Shown in pieces: positions 25,536 through 33,313 of a stretch of DNA of 64,000 bases. Each line of letters opens with the position of its first letter. Position 1 is the first letter of the stretch. Under the pieces are notes generated by a model. That model worked only from the letters and a program-made list of their open reading frames with translations. It was not told where the DNA came from and did no database searches. The stretch is taken from NCBI GenBank assembly GCA_035712285.1, contig DASTBA010000084.1:3450-67449 (forward strand). The letters run 5' to 3'. A program made the translations under genes and the position numbers. The stretch comes from CAMLHP01 sp035712285. Lineage in GTDB: Bacteria; Gemmatimonadota; Gemmatimonadetes; Gemmatimonadales; GWC2-71-9.

Positions 25536-26726
25536 ATGCCTGCGCGCATCATGCACGTGGACCTGGATGCCTTCTTTGTCGAGGTGTGCCGCCAGCGCTA
25601 CCCGGAGCTGCGGCACGTCGCCTTGCTGGTCGTGGGCGGGCGGCGCGAGCAGCGTGGCGTGGTCCAGTCCGCCTCCTATGCCGCGCGCCAGGCGGGCGTG
25701 CGCTCCGGCATGCCGATCGCGGAGGCCGTCCGCCGCTGCCCGGATGCGACCTTCTTCCAGGGCGACTTCCAGCACTACCGTGAGGCGTCCCTTGCCGTGG
25801 CGCACATCCTGCGCGAATTCTCGCCGACCGTCGTCATGGCGTCGCTGGACGAGGCCTACCTCGATTTCACCGGTACCGAGTGGCTGCACCCGGTCTCCCT
25901 GCTGGGCGAGGCGGAGCGGATCCGCGACCGGATCCGCGCCGAAACCGGCTTGGCCTCGAGCGTCGGGATCGGCAGCAACCGGATGATTGCCAAGCTCGCG
26001 AGCGACCATGCCAAGCCGCGGGGCCTGATGGAGGTGCGGGCCGGCTGGGAAGCGGGGTTTCTTGCCGGGCTTCCACTCGCGGCCCTGCCGGGCGTGGGGC
26101 CACGGACGGCCGCGCGCTGGAAGGAGCTCGGCCTGACCGAGGTGTGGCAGGTTCAGGCCATGCCGGAGCCGGCACTCGAACGGCTCATCGGCCGGGACGC
26201 CGCGCTGCTCAAGCGCCGCGCCCAGGGGTTTGGCGGGACCACCCTCACCGCCGGACGGCTGCCTCGCTCGGTGAGTCGCGAGACCACCCTGTCGCACGAT
26301 GCGCGCGATGCCGACCGGCTGGAAGGACTGCTGCTGCTCCTGACCGCCCGGGTGGCGGCGCAACTGCGGGAGGAGCAGCTGATGGCCCGCACCGTCGCCA
26401 TCAAGGTGCGGCACGACGACTTTCGCACGGTCACGCGGCGGATCACGCTGACGGAACCCACCAACCTCGATGCCGAACTGGCCGGGGCAGCGCGCGGTCT
26501 CTTCCGGGCGGCATTCCGGGAGGTGCGCCAGCGGAACCGGGGTGTACGGCTCGTCGGCATCGCGGCCACCAATCTTACGCCCGTGCGATCGCTCGATCTG
26601 TTCGAACCGGAAGAACGCACCCGGCTGCGGCAGCTCACTGCCGCCGTGGATGAGGTGCGGGAGCGGTTCGGCTTCGACGCCGTGACGCCGGGACGCCTGC
26701 TGCCGTTCCGCCGGAGGCGGAAATAA
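25536..26726 (+). CDS. dinB: DNA polymerase IV (Y-family translesion polymerase)
   Basis: The start at ATG 25536 gives 396 residues. It has the Y-family motifs HVDLDAFFVEVC (metal-binding Asp), SYAARQAGVRSGMP, MASLDEAYLDFTG (catalytic Asp-Glu) and SVGIGSNRMIAKLASDHAKP, a helix-hairpin-helix LPGVGPRTAARWKELG, and a C-terminal little-finger domain. SLDLFEP about 55 residues from the end is a possible sliding-clamp motif. It would bypass DNA lesions. I see no LexA-type box in the very short upstream region. A frame-open ATG at 25449 is inside the divergent gene and is rejected. Confidence 0.96.
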   Translation: MPARIMHVDLDAFFVEVCRQRYPELRHVALLVVGGRREQRGVVQSASYAARQAGVRSGMPIAEAVRRCPDATFFQGDFQHYREASLAVAHILREFSPTVVMASLDEAYLDFTGTEWLHPVSLLGEAERIRDRIRAETGLASSVGIGSNRMIAKLASDHAKPRGLMEVRAGWEAGFLAGLPLAALPGVGPRTAARWKELGLTEVWQVQAMPEPALERLIGRDAALLKRRAQGFGGTTLTAGRLPRSVSRETTLSHDARDADRLEGLLLLLTARVAAQLREEQLMARTVAIKVRHDDFRTVTRRITLTEPTNLDAELAGAARGLFRAAFREVRQRNRGVRLVGIAATNLTPVRSLDLFEPEERTRLRQLTAAVDEVRERFGFDAVTPGRLLPFRRRRK

Positions 26727-26730
26727 CGGA

Positions 26731-27363
26731 CTACCTGAGGTCCCCGGCCTCGAATCGCAGCCCCACCGTGCCATCCGGTTGTCTCACCCTGGGCCCCAGG
26801 TCACGAAAGACGGCGGTCCTGCCCGCGGTATCCCGCACGGCAACCGTGCTGTTGCGGAAGAGCGGGTAGTAGCCCACCGCCATGCGGCGTGCACCGGGCG
26901 GGACCGTGCATGGACAGCTGTCGGCACCAGCCAGGCCGGCATTGACGATCACCGTCAACGGACCTCCGGTCGCATTGGTAATGAGCGGTGCGAAGAGCAC
27001 CATACGGTCCACGACCGGCCTGATAGCGAGGTCCTGCACGCCCGAGGGACCGCCCGCCTGTCCGCTCCCCGTGACGGCCGCGCCAACCGGGAGGCCTCCC
27101 AGGGTACGCGGGCGTTCCATCTCCCACTGAACGGCGGTACCGCCCTGCAGCGGCTCCTGCCACTCGGCGCCTGGCGCCAGCAGGCGTTCCGCGCCGCCAG
27201 CATGCACGCGCACCGGAAACGCCAGGTGGTTCGTGATCCGGAGCATGGGCCGGTCGAGCAGGCGCCACGCCACGAATGCCACCGCGGCCGCGAACAGCAG
27301 CAGCAGAAGCATGGGTGGGATTCTGCGGCGCCCGACCGGGCCGGAATCAGGAACCCCGGTCAT
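26731..27363 (-). CDS. Membrane-anchored protein related to the sensor domain of the adjacent kinase
   Basis: The protein has 210 residues, from ATG 27363, with one N-terminal transmembrane helix (MLLLLLFAAAVAFVAWRLL) and an outside domain. The domain resembles the extracytoplasmic end of the kinase encoded two bases upstream. The pairs NATGGPLTVIVNAG versus NATKDTMVVTLRDSAG, CPCTVPPGARRMAVGY versus CNCRAAPGGSLALGY, and DTAGRTAVF versus DRTGRTLVF line up in order. It is therefore probably a duplicated sensor or ligand-binding domain without kinase. The ligand is unknown. Confidence 0.75.
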   Translation of the reverse strand: MTGVPDSGPVGRRRIPPMLLLLLFAAAVAFVAWRLLDRPMLRITNHLAFPVRVHAGGAERLLAPGAEWQEPLQGGTAVQWEMERPRTLGGLPVGAAVTGSGQAGGPSGVQDLAIRPVVDRMVLFAPLITNATGGPLTVIVNAGLAGADSCPCTVPPGARRMAVGYYPLFRNSTVAVRDTAGRTAVFRDLGPRVRQPDGTVGLRFEAGDLR

Positions 27364-27365
27364 CG

Positions 27366-29258
27366 TCAGCGATTCTTGAAGATGGGAGCGAGCGGATCGC
27401 GGGCCCGGTGCTTCCGCGCGGTGGAGTCGGTGGTATCGGGCCTGGTGGCGATCGTGTCCGGAATGGGCTGCGGGGTCTCGAAGCGGAGACCTGGCAGCGG
27501 CGCCACGAACCGCGTGGCGGTGTCGGCAGCGGCATCCGGCGGGACGAGCGCCGTCGGCGGCACGAAATCCGCCGGCCGCACCGGAAGAGCGATCTCCCCG
27601 GTGGCGGGATTCATGCGGGCGTTCAGCGACTCGAAGACCAGGGTGCGCCCGGTCCGGTCGGTTACCTCCACCGACCGCAACCGATTCATGCGCCGATAAC
27701 CGAGCGCGAGGCTCCCCCCGGGCGCCGCGCGACAATTGCACGGAAGCACCCTGCCGGCCGAGTCACGGAGCGTCACGACCATCGTGTCCTTCGTGGCGTT
27801 CCACAGTCTCGGCATCGCATACCCCTGCGTCGCCGCGGGCGTGATGTCCCGCCTCACCTCTCCCTTCGGTGCCGGCGCCGCGATGGTCCCGCCCAGCGAT
27901 TCACCGCGCAGATCACCGTCGGCGCCCACCGGGCCGCTGACCCGCCAGCGCGCGTCGAGCGGCGTGCCTCGGGGCAGGTCCATCCGGACCGAATCGCCCG
28001 GCGGCACGCTGCGTTCGGCCCCTCCGTTCACCGAGACCTGTACCGGCGCGAGCAGGCCGTTGCGGAGCAGCAGGCGGGGCGGCACGACGCCGACGATGGT
28101 CCAGAGCCACCAGGAGAGCGCTGCCGCGGACACCGCCACCACAGCGCCAAGCCCCAGCACTCGCCGACGGCGCGAGTGCCGGCCGGTGCGGGTGACGGAC
28201 GAGAGCCGCACCGTCGGGTCATCACGGCTGACGCCCGGGATCGCCAGGGTGCCCGTCATCAGGGTCCGGGCCGTGGCCGGCAGTCCCTGGCGCACATCCG
28301 CGAGCATCGCACCGGCGTCCGGATACCGGTCCTCCCGGCGCTTCTGCAACCCGCGCACGATCACGACGCGAAGCCAGGCCGGCAGCCGCTGCTCATCATC
28401 CGGCAGCGAGGGGGGATCCGCCACCTGCTTGGCGAGAATCTCCCGTGACGAGCTGCCCTCGAAGGGCGGGTGGCCGGTCACCATCTGGGCCAGCACCGCG
28501 GCCATCGCATACAGGTCGGCGCGGCCATCCACATCGCGTTCTCCCAGCGCCTGCTCCGGACTCATGTAGGCCGGCGTCCCCAGCAGGCCCGGCTCGGCTC
28601 CACCGTCGCTGCCGCGCATCGTCGAGATGCCGAAGTCCACCAGCAGCGGACGCCCGGAGGCGCCGTCCACGATGATGTTGTCGGGCTTGATATCCCGATG
28701 GACGATGCCGAGACGGTGGGCATGCTCGAGGGCATCGAGAATCGGGATGGCGACCGCCGCCGCCTGGGCCGGCTCCAGCGGGCCGTTGGCCCGCAGGATG
28801 TCGGTAAGGGTCAGTCCCTCGATGAAGGGCATGACATAGAAGACCAGCCCCTCGGCTTCGCCGACGTAGTGGATGGGAACCGTATGCGGATGGCTCAGCT
28901 GCGCGATCGCGCGCGCCTCATGCTTGAACCGGGCGGCGGTGTCGGGCCCCCAGTCAATGTCGGTGCGCAGCACCTTGACGGCGAGGGTGCGGCGGAGTTC
29001 GGTGTCCTGGACTTCGTACACTTCGGCGAATCCGCCGCGCCCCACCAGGCGGCTGACCCGGAACTGCGACCCGAGCGCCCGGCTCAGGCGCTGGACCATT
29101 TCCGGCGCTTCAGGCCGCGACGTCATCCGGCCGCACTGCGGGCACGCCAAGGCGTCGCCCGGCAGGGGCGCACCACAGTTCTCACAAGCTGATGCGGTCA
29201 CGGTATCGGCAAGGAGGACGGGTTCGCCCACGTCCGCCTCCAATGGCGCAGGGTGCAT
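27366..29258 (-). CDS. Transmembrane serine/threonine protein kinase with N-terminal zinc ribbon
   Basis: The protein has 630 residues from ATG 29258. A zinc ribbon CENCGAPLPGDALACPQCG starts near residue 25. A complete Hanks-type kinase follows, with GRGGFAEVY, the VAIK-type LAVKVLR, HRDIKPDN, DFGISTM and GTPAYMSPEQ. A basic stretch, one transmembrane helix (LGAVVAVSAAALSWWLWTIVG) and an outside domain of about 200 residues come next. It probably phosphorylates cytosolic targets in response to an envelope signal. The next gene encodes a free copy of the outside domain. A much longer upstream extension to 29597 would run through the tetR gene and is rejected. Confidence 0.92.
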   Translation of the reverse strand: MHPAPLEADVGEPVLLADTVTASACENCGAPLPGDALACPQCGRMTSRPEAPEMVQRLSRALGSQFRVSRLVGRGGFAEVYEVQDTELRRTLAVKVLRTDIDWGPDTAARFKHEARAIAQLSHPHTVPIHYVGEAEGLVFYVMPFIEGLTLTDILRANGPLEPAQAAAVAIPILDALEHAHRLGIVHRDIKPDNIIVDGASGRPLLVDFGISTMRGSDGGAEPGLLGTPAYMSPEQALGERDVDGRADLYAMAAVLAQMVTGHPPFEGSSSREILAKQVADPPSLPDDEQRLPAWLRVVIVRGLQKRREDRYPDAGAMLADVRQGLPATARTLMTGTLAIPGVSRDDPTVRLSSVTRTGRHSRRRRVLGLGAVVAVSAAALSWWLWTIVGVVPPRLLLRNGLLAPVQVSVNGGAERSVPPGDSVRMDLPRGTPLDARWRVSGPVGADGDLRGESLGGTIAAPAPKGEVRRDITPAATQGYAMPRLWNATKDTMVVTLRDSAGRVLPCNCRAAPGGSLALGYRRMNRLRSVEVTDRTGRTLVFESLNARMNPATGEIALPVRPADFVPPTALVPPDAAADTATRFVAPLPGLRFETPQPIPDTIATRPDTTDSTARKHRARDPLAPIFKNR

Positions 29259-29342
29259 CAAACGATCACTCGACTTTGAGAAAGGTCGCGGAGTGAGGCG
29301 GAGCGTCAAGTGGCCCCGCCGCAGATGAGCAGTCCGATCTGC

Positions 29343-29393
29343 TTGACGCACTGCCCCGGAACAAGCATACTTGCTGAACAGCAAGCAAGTATG
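29343..29393 (+). promoter_or_regulatory. tetR promoter with overlapping autoregulatory operator
   Basis: TTGACG (29343-29348), 17 bases and CATACT (29366-29371) form a good promoter. CATACTTGCT (29366-29375) and AGCAAGTATG (29384-29393) are perfect 10-base inverted arms with an 8-base spacer, covering the -10 box and start site, five bases before the TetR ATG. This is the classic layout for autorepression. Confidence 0.75.
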
Positions 29394-29398
29394 AGGCC

Positions 29399-30058
29399 AT
29401 GAAGCTGGACACTGACCGAGAGCGCAACGGCGACCGCACCCGGGACGCCATCCTCGATGCCGCCGCCGCCCTCTTTGCGGAGCGCGGCTATCGCGCCACC
29501 TCCCTCGCCGATGTCGGCGCGCGGGCCGGCGTGTCGCGCGGTACCCCGGGCTATTTCTTCGGGAGCAAGGCCGCGCTCTATCAGGCCGTGGTCGCACGGG
29601 CCGTGGACGATGTCCGCCAGGCGGTGCACTCGGGCCGGGTCCGGGCGCTGGCCAGCGGGCGGACCGCCGAGGACATTCTCGCCGGCGCGGTGACCGAGTA
29701 CTTCGACTACCTGCATGCCCATCCGACCTTCGTACGCCTCATCGAACGCGCGGCCCTGGGCGGCGATGACCTGCCCGGCGAACTCCAGCCCGCGGTCGAG
29801 GCAGGGCGCGAGGCGCTCGCCGCCATCGCGGCGGAGCTCGGTCTGGATGACACCCCGGGCGGTGAAGCGTCGCAGCTCCTCTTCAGCATCATCTCCCTGT
29901 GCTGGTTCTCCGTCGTGCACGATTCGACGGTGGCGCCGGCGGTCGGCGTGGCGCTGGATCAGCCGGCCGATCTCGCCCGCCGCCGTGCGCACGTGACGGC
30001 ACTCATTCTCGGCGGGTTGCGTGCCCTGCCCGCCCTTTCCGCGGAACCTGACCGATGA
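29399..30058 (+). CDS. TetR-family transcriptional regulator
   Basis: This is a 219-residue repressor. The N-terminal helix-turn-helix reads AILDAAAALFAERGYRATSL, then VGARAGVSRGTPGYFFGSKAALYQAVV, the standard TetR DNA-binding region (residues 16-65). The C-terminal ligand domain is divergent. The stop overlaps the acyl-CoA dehydrogenase ATG by four bases. It therefore probably controls its own promoter (operator at 29366-29393) and, through it, the dehydrogenase and queF. The ligand may be an acyl-CoA, as for related fatty-acid regulators. Confidence 0.92.
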   Translation: MKLDTDRERNGDRTRDAILDAAAALFAERGYRATSLADVGARAGVSRGTPGYFFGSKAALYQAVVARAVDDVRQAVHSGRVRALASGRTAEDILAGAVTEYFDYLHAHPTFVRLIERAALGGDDLPGELQPAVEAGREALAAIAAELGLDDTPGGEASQLLFSIISLCWFSVVHDSTVAPAVGVALDQPADLARRRAHVTALILGGLRALPALSAEPDR

Positions 30059-31914
30059 CCGACACGATGATCCGCCCCGAGCCCGCCACCGCTGCCCCTG
30101 CCACCGAGCAGGAGGCGCGCGATGTCGCCGAAGCCGCCCGGGAAAAGGAGTGGACCGCGCCGAGCTTCGTGCGTGAAATGTTCGAGGGGCAGTACCGGCC
30201 CGACCTCGTGTATCCCTTCCCCGAGGTGGACCCCGCCGAGCTGGCGCGCGCCGAGCCGTTCATGCAGGGGCTCGAGGCCTTCCTGCGCGAGGAAGTCGAT
30301 AGTGACCGGATTGACCGGGAAGGGAAAATCCCGCCCGGGAACATCGCCCGTCTTCGGGAGCTGGGTGCCTTCGGCATCAAGATCCCCGTCGAGTATGGCG
30401 GCCTGGGACTGAGCCAGACCAGCTACACGCGCGCCATCGGCCTGGTGACCAGCCAGGACGGCAGCCTCACGGCGCTGCTCTCGGCGCACCAGAGCATCGG
30501 GCTGCCGCAGCCGCTCAAGCTCTTCGGCACGCCGGAGCAGAAGGCCCGGTATTTCCCCCGTCTGGCGAAGGGGGCGATCAGCGCCTTCGCCCTGACCGAA
30601 CCGGGCGTCGGCTCGGATCCCGCCGGCGTGTCCACCCATGCCGAGCTCTCGCCCGACGGGACGCACTGGATCCTGAACGGCGAGAAGCTCTGGTGCACCA
30701 ACGGCACGGTGGCGGAGCTGTTCGTGGTGATGGCCCGCACCGGACCCAAGGCCATCACGGCCTTCATCGTGGAGGCGGACTGGCCGGGGGTGGAAGTCGT
30801 CGAGCGGCTGCACTTCATGGGGCTCAAGGCGCTGGAAAACGGCGTGATCCGGTTCACCAACGTCAAGGTGCCGGCGGAAAACGTGCTGTGGGGTGAAGGC
30901 AAGGGACTCAAGCTCGCGCTGATCACGCTCAACACCGGGCGGCTGACGTTGCCGGCTTCCTGCCAGACGGCCGGGAAGCGGTGCCTCGAGATCGCGCGGC
31001 GGTGGGCCTCCGAGCGGGTCCAGTGGGGGGCCCCGATCGGGAAGCACGACGCGATCGCGAACAAGCTGGGCCGGATGGCCGCCGATGTGTATGCCATGGA
31101 GGCGGTCAGCGACCTCGCCAGCGGCATGGCGGACCGGGGCGGTTACGATATCCGGCTCGAAGCCGCCATCGCCAAGATGTGGAATACCGAGACGGCGTGG
31201 CGCATCGTGGACGACACCCTGCAGATCAAGGGTGGCCGCGGATACGAGACCGCTGACAGCCTCCGAAGCCGGGGCGAGCGCCCCGACCCGGTGGAGCGGA
31301 TCATGCGGGACATGCGCATCAACCTGATCTTCGAGGGCTCCAGCGAGATCATGCGGCTGTTCATCGCCCGCGAGGCGGTGGACACTCATCTCAAGGTGGC
31401 CGGCGATCTCATCGACCCTCGGACCAGTCGCGGGCAGAAGCTGCGGGCGTTGCTCCGGGCAGCGGCCTTCTATGTCGTCTGGTACCCGAAGCTGTGGCTG
31501 GGCTGGGGCTGGTGGCCGCGGTACGGCGGCTGGGGAACATTGGCCACCCATGTCCGGTTCTGCGAGCGCCGTTCCCGCAAGCTGGCCCGGACGCTGTTCC
31601 ACTGCATGGTGCGGTTCGGGCCGCGGCTGGAGAAACGGCAGATGGTGCTCGGACGCCTGGTGGAAATCGGGGCCGAACTCATGGCGATGAGCGCGGCCTG
31701 CGCCAAGGCCCGGCAGGAGTTCGCGCGGAACGGCGGTGACCGCCGGCCGATGGAGCTGGCGGACCTGTTCTGCCACCAGGCCCGGCGGCGAGTGCACGAC
31801 CGGTTCGAAGATGTGTACTTCAACGACGACGCCCGGACCTACCGGGTGGCGCAGCGGGTCCTGGCCGGCGAGCATGCCTGGCTGGAACGTGGAATCGTGA
31901 AGGAGACCACCTGA
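30055..31914 (+). CDS. Acyl-CoA dehydrogenase family protein, long form
   Basis: This is an FAD enzyme of fatty-acid breakdown, 619 residues, longer than the typical 380-400. The core motifs are AFALTEPGVGSDPAG (FAD and substrate contact), WCTNGTVAELFVVMA, the segment QIKGGRGYETADSL and the C-terminal FEGSSEIMRLFIAREAVD, where the glutamate region lies. About 190 extra residues follow, with a hydrophobic Trp-rich stretch (YVVWYPKLWLGWGWWPRYGGW) that may contact the membrane, as in very-long-chain enzymes. It is coupled to tetR and its stop shares one base with the queF ATG. Confidence 0.9.
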   Translation: MTDTMIRPEPATAAPATEQEARDVAEAAREKEWTAPSFVREMFEGQYRPDLVYPFPEVDPAELARAEPFMQGLEAFLREEVDSDRIDREGKIPPGNIARLRELGAFGIKIPVEYGGLGLSQTSYTRAIGLVTSQDGSLTALLSAHQSIGLPQPLKLFGTPEQKARYFPRLAKGAISAFALTEPGVGSDPAGVSTHAELSPDGTHWILNGEKLWCTNGTVAELFVVMARTGPKAITAFIVEADWPGVEVVERLHFMGLKALENGVIRFTNVKVPAENVLWGEGKGLKLALITLNTGRLTLPASCQTAGKRCLEIARRWASERVQWGAPIGKHDAIANKLGRMAADVYAMEAVSDLASGMADRGGYDIRLEAAIAKMWNTETAWRIVDDTLQIKGGRGYETADSLRSRGERPDPVERIMRDMRINLIFEGSSEIMRLFIAREAVDTHLKVAGDLIDPRTSRGQKLRALLRAAAFYVVWYPKLWLGWGWWPRYGGWGTLATHVRFCERRSRKLARTLFHCMVRFGPRLEKRQMVLGRLVEIGAELMAMSAACAKARQEFARNGGDRRPMELADLFCHQARRRVHDRFEDVYFNDDARTYRVAQRVLAGEHAWLERGIVKETT

Positions 31915-32294
31915 TGCCGACCGCCGAAGGCCGCACCGTGCCCTTCACCGGCCCGGAGGCCATTGACGCCTCGGTGCTGGAGACGTTCTCGTACGACGGG
32001 CCGGAGCAGGAGATCGTGACCGAAACGCACGAGTTCAGCGCCGTCTGTCCCTACAGCGGGCTTCCCGATTACGCGCTGCTGCGGCTGAGCTACGTGCCGT
32101 CCGACCGCTGCATCGAACTCAAGAGCCTCAAGTACTACGTGATGAGCTATCGCAGCGTGGGGATCTACCAGGAGCATGCCACCGCGCGCCTGGCGGAAGA
32201 CCTCCAGCACGCCATCGGCGCGAAGCGGCTCACCGTCACCACCATCTACAACATCCGCGGCGGCTTCGAGACCACCTGCAGCGTCACGCTCTGA
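31914..32294 (+). CDS. queF: NADPH-dependent 7-cyano-7-deazaguanine (preQ0) reductase
   Basis: The enzyme reduces the nitrile of preQ0 to preQ1 in queuosine synthesis. The 126-residue protein is a unimodular (type I) QueF: the nucleophilic Cys45 is in AVCPYSGLPDYALL with Asp52 seven residues on, and the substrate motif is ELKSLKYYVMSYRSVGIYQEH. Its start codon shares a base with the dehydrogenase stop (TGATG), an odd partner for a tRNA-modification gene. The other queuosine genes in the window, queC and queE, lie 13 kb away. Confidence 0.95.
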   Translation: MPTAEGRTVPFTGPEAIDASVLETFSYDGPEQEIVTETHEFSAVCPYSGLPDYALLRLSYVPSDRCIELKSLKYYVMSYRSVGIYQEHATARLAEDLQHAIGAKRLTVTTIYNIRGGFETTCSVTL

Positions 32295-32309
32295 CGCACA
32301 CGAAAGCAT

Positions 32310-32338
32310 GAAGGCACGAATGTCCTGTTCGTGCCTTC
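32310..32338. terminator. Hairpin terminator between queF and the yidB-like gene
   Basis: GAAGGCACGAA and its exact complement form an 11-base stem around a 7-base loop between convergent genes. It is flanked by CACGAAA and GTGTTTTCGTG repeats like those around the terminator at 13751. Confidence 0.75.
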
Positions 32339-32359
32339 GTGTTTTCGTGCCTTCGTGTC

Positions 32360-32749
32360 CTACGCTCTTGCCGGAGTCCCCGCCGCCACCTGGGCGCCGG
32401 TGGTGCCGTCCGGCAAGGTGCCGGCCGGCGTCATCTTGTCGATCACCTCGGGCAGGATGGTCGCGAGCTTCGCCGACATCTGGTCCGGCGACATGCCGGT
32501 CAGCTGCGACAGCTTCTGCAGCCGGTCCGGACCCAGCACTTTCTGCAGCTCCGCGGGTGAGACGGCCTGATTGACGCCGGTGCTCACCCAGCTTCCCACC
32601 TTGGCGCCGAGCCCGTTCTTCTGGAAGTCGCCGATCAGCCCCTGCAGGCCGCCGTGCTGCGGATCCTCGACCCACTTCATCACGTGGCCGAGGATCCCCC
32701 CGGTGCTGACGCTCGCCACGGTGTCCTTCATCTTGTCGTAGAGTCCCAT
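32360..32749 (-). CDS. YidB-like DUF937 protein
   Basis: The 129-residue protein from ATG 32749 is a small, Gly-rich protein of the YidB family. Typical segments are GGLQGLIGDFQKNGLGAKVGSWVSTG, then NQAVSPAELQKVLG and LSQLTGMSPDQMSAKLATILPEVIDKMTPAGTLP. The role of this family is not established. The start is two bases from the end of the DUF3761 gene, so both are probably one transcript. Confidence 0.85.
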   Translation of the reverse strand: MGLYDKMKDTVASVSTGGILGHVMKWVEDPQHGGLQGLIGDFQKNGLGAKVGSWVSTGVNQAVSPAELQKVLGPDRLQKLSQLTGMSPDQMSAKLATILPEVIDKMTPAGTLPDGTTGAQVAAGTPARA

Positions 32750-32751
32750 CG

Positions 32752-33180
32752 TTACCTCATCGGTTCGTCCTTGAGCCACTGCTTCACGCCACCGTGGCGC
32801 GAGCAGGCGCCAACGTGGCGCTGTGCTGCCGAATAGGTCCCGTCGTTGCAGATGGCGGTGGCCTCCGCCGCGGTGATCACGGCGTGCCCTGCATGGGGCG
32901 CCGCCCCCGCACCGGCCGGCGCGCGCGCCTGCGGCGCGGCTGCTACCGGGGCCGAGGTCCTCGGTGCCGGTGCGGCCGCCGCTGCCTGGTTGCCATACCA
33001 CGTCTTGATGCCGTTGTGACCGGAGCAGGCGCCCCGCCTGCTCGCAGCATGACTGTACGTGCCATCGCCGCACGCGGCGGTGGCGCCGGCCGGTGCCTGC
33101 GCATGCAGCGGCGGCACGAGCAGGACCAGGGCGGCGAACCAGCCGGCTGCCGCCAGGACCGGGAACCTCAATCTGGCCAT
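32752..33180 (-). CDS. Secreted protein with two DUF3761 repeats
   Basis: This 142-residue protein has a cleavable signal peptide (LAAAGWFAALVLLVPPLHAQA). Two copies of a short cysteine motif follow: ACGDGTYSHAASRRGACSGH and ICNDGTYSAAQRHVGACSRH. Each is followed by a GxKxW segment and matches DUF3761, which is common in secreted bacterial proteins of unknown role. A Pro/Ala-rich linker separates them. Each copy probably makes a small disulfide-bonded knot. Confidence 0.85.
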   Translation of the reverse strand: MARLRFPVLAAAGWFAALVLLVPPLHAQAPAGATAACGDGTYSHAASRRGACSGHNGIKTWYGNQAAAAAPAPRTSAPVAAAPQARAPAGAGAAPHAGHAVITAAEATAICNDGTYSAAQRHVGACSRHGGVKQWLKDEPMR

Positions 33181-33237
33181 CGAGCGACTCCTGTGGGGAG
33201 GAAGCGGCGCGGGGTTTCAGAACACGACGGCGCCGGA

Positions 33238-33282
33238 CGTCGAACAGCCGGACCGACAATGAGTCGAGCCGGCTGTTCGACG
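33238..33282. terminator. Long stem-loop downstream of the M28 peptidase gene
   Basis: CGTCGAACAGCCGG (33238-33251) and its exact complement (33269-33282) pair over a 17-base loop. It lies between the peptidase stop and the DUF3761 start, both on the minus strand. There is no T-run, so it may be a Rho-dependent or processing structure rather than a simple terminator. Confidence 0.5.
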
Positions 33283-33313
33283 ATCCCCGCCACCTTCCGT
33301 TAAGGCATCACGC

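Noticed and set aside
27366..29597. Kinase extended to 29597
   Set aside because: The extension runs antisense through tetR and its operator. ATG 29258 starts just before the zinc ribbon.
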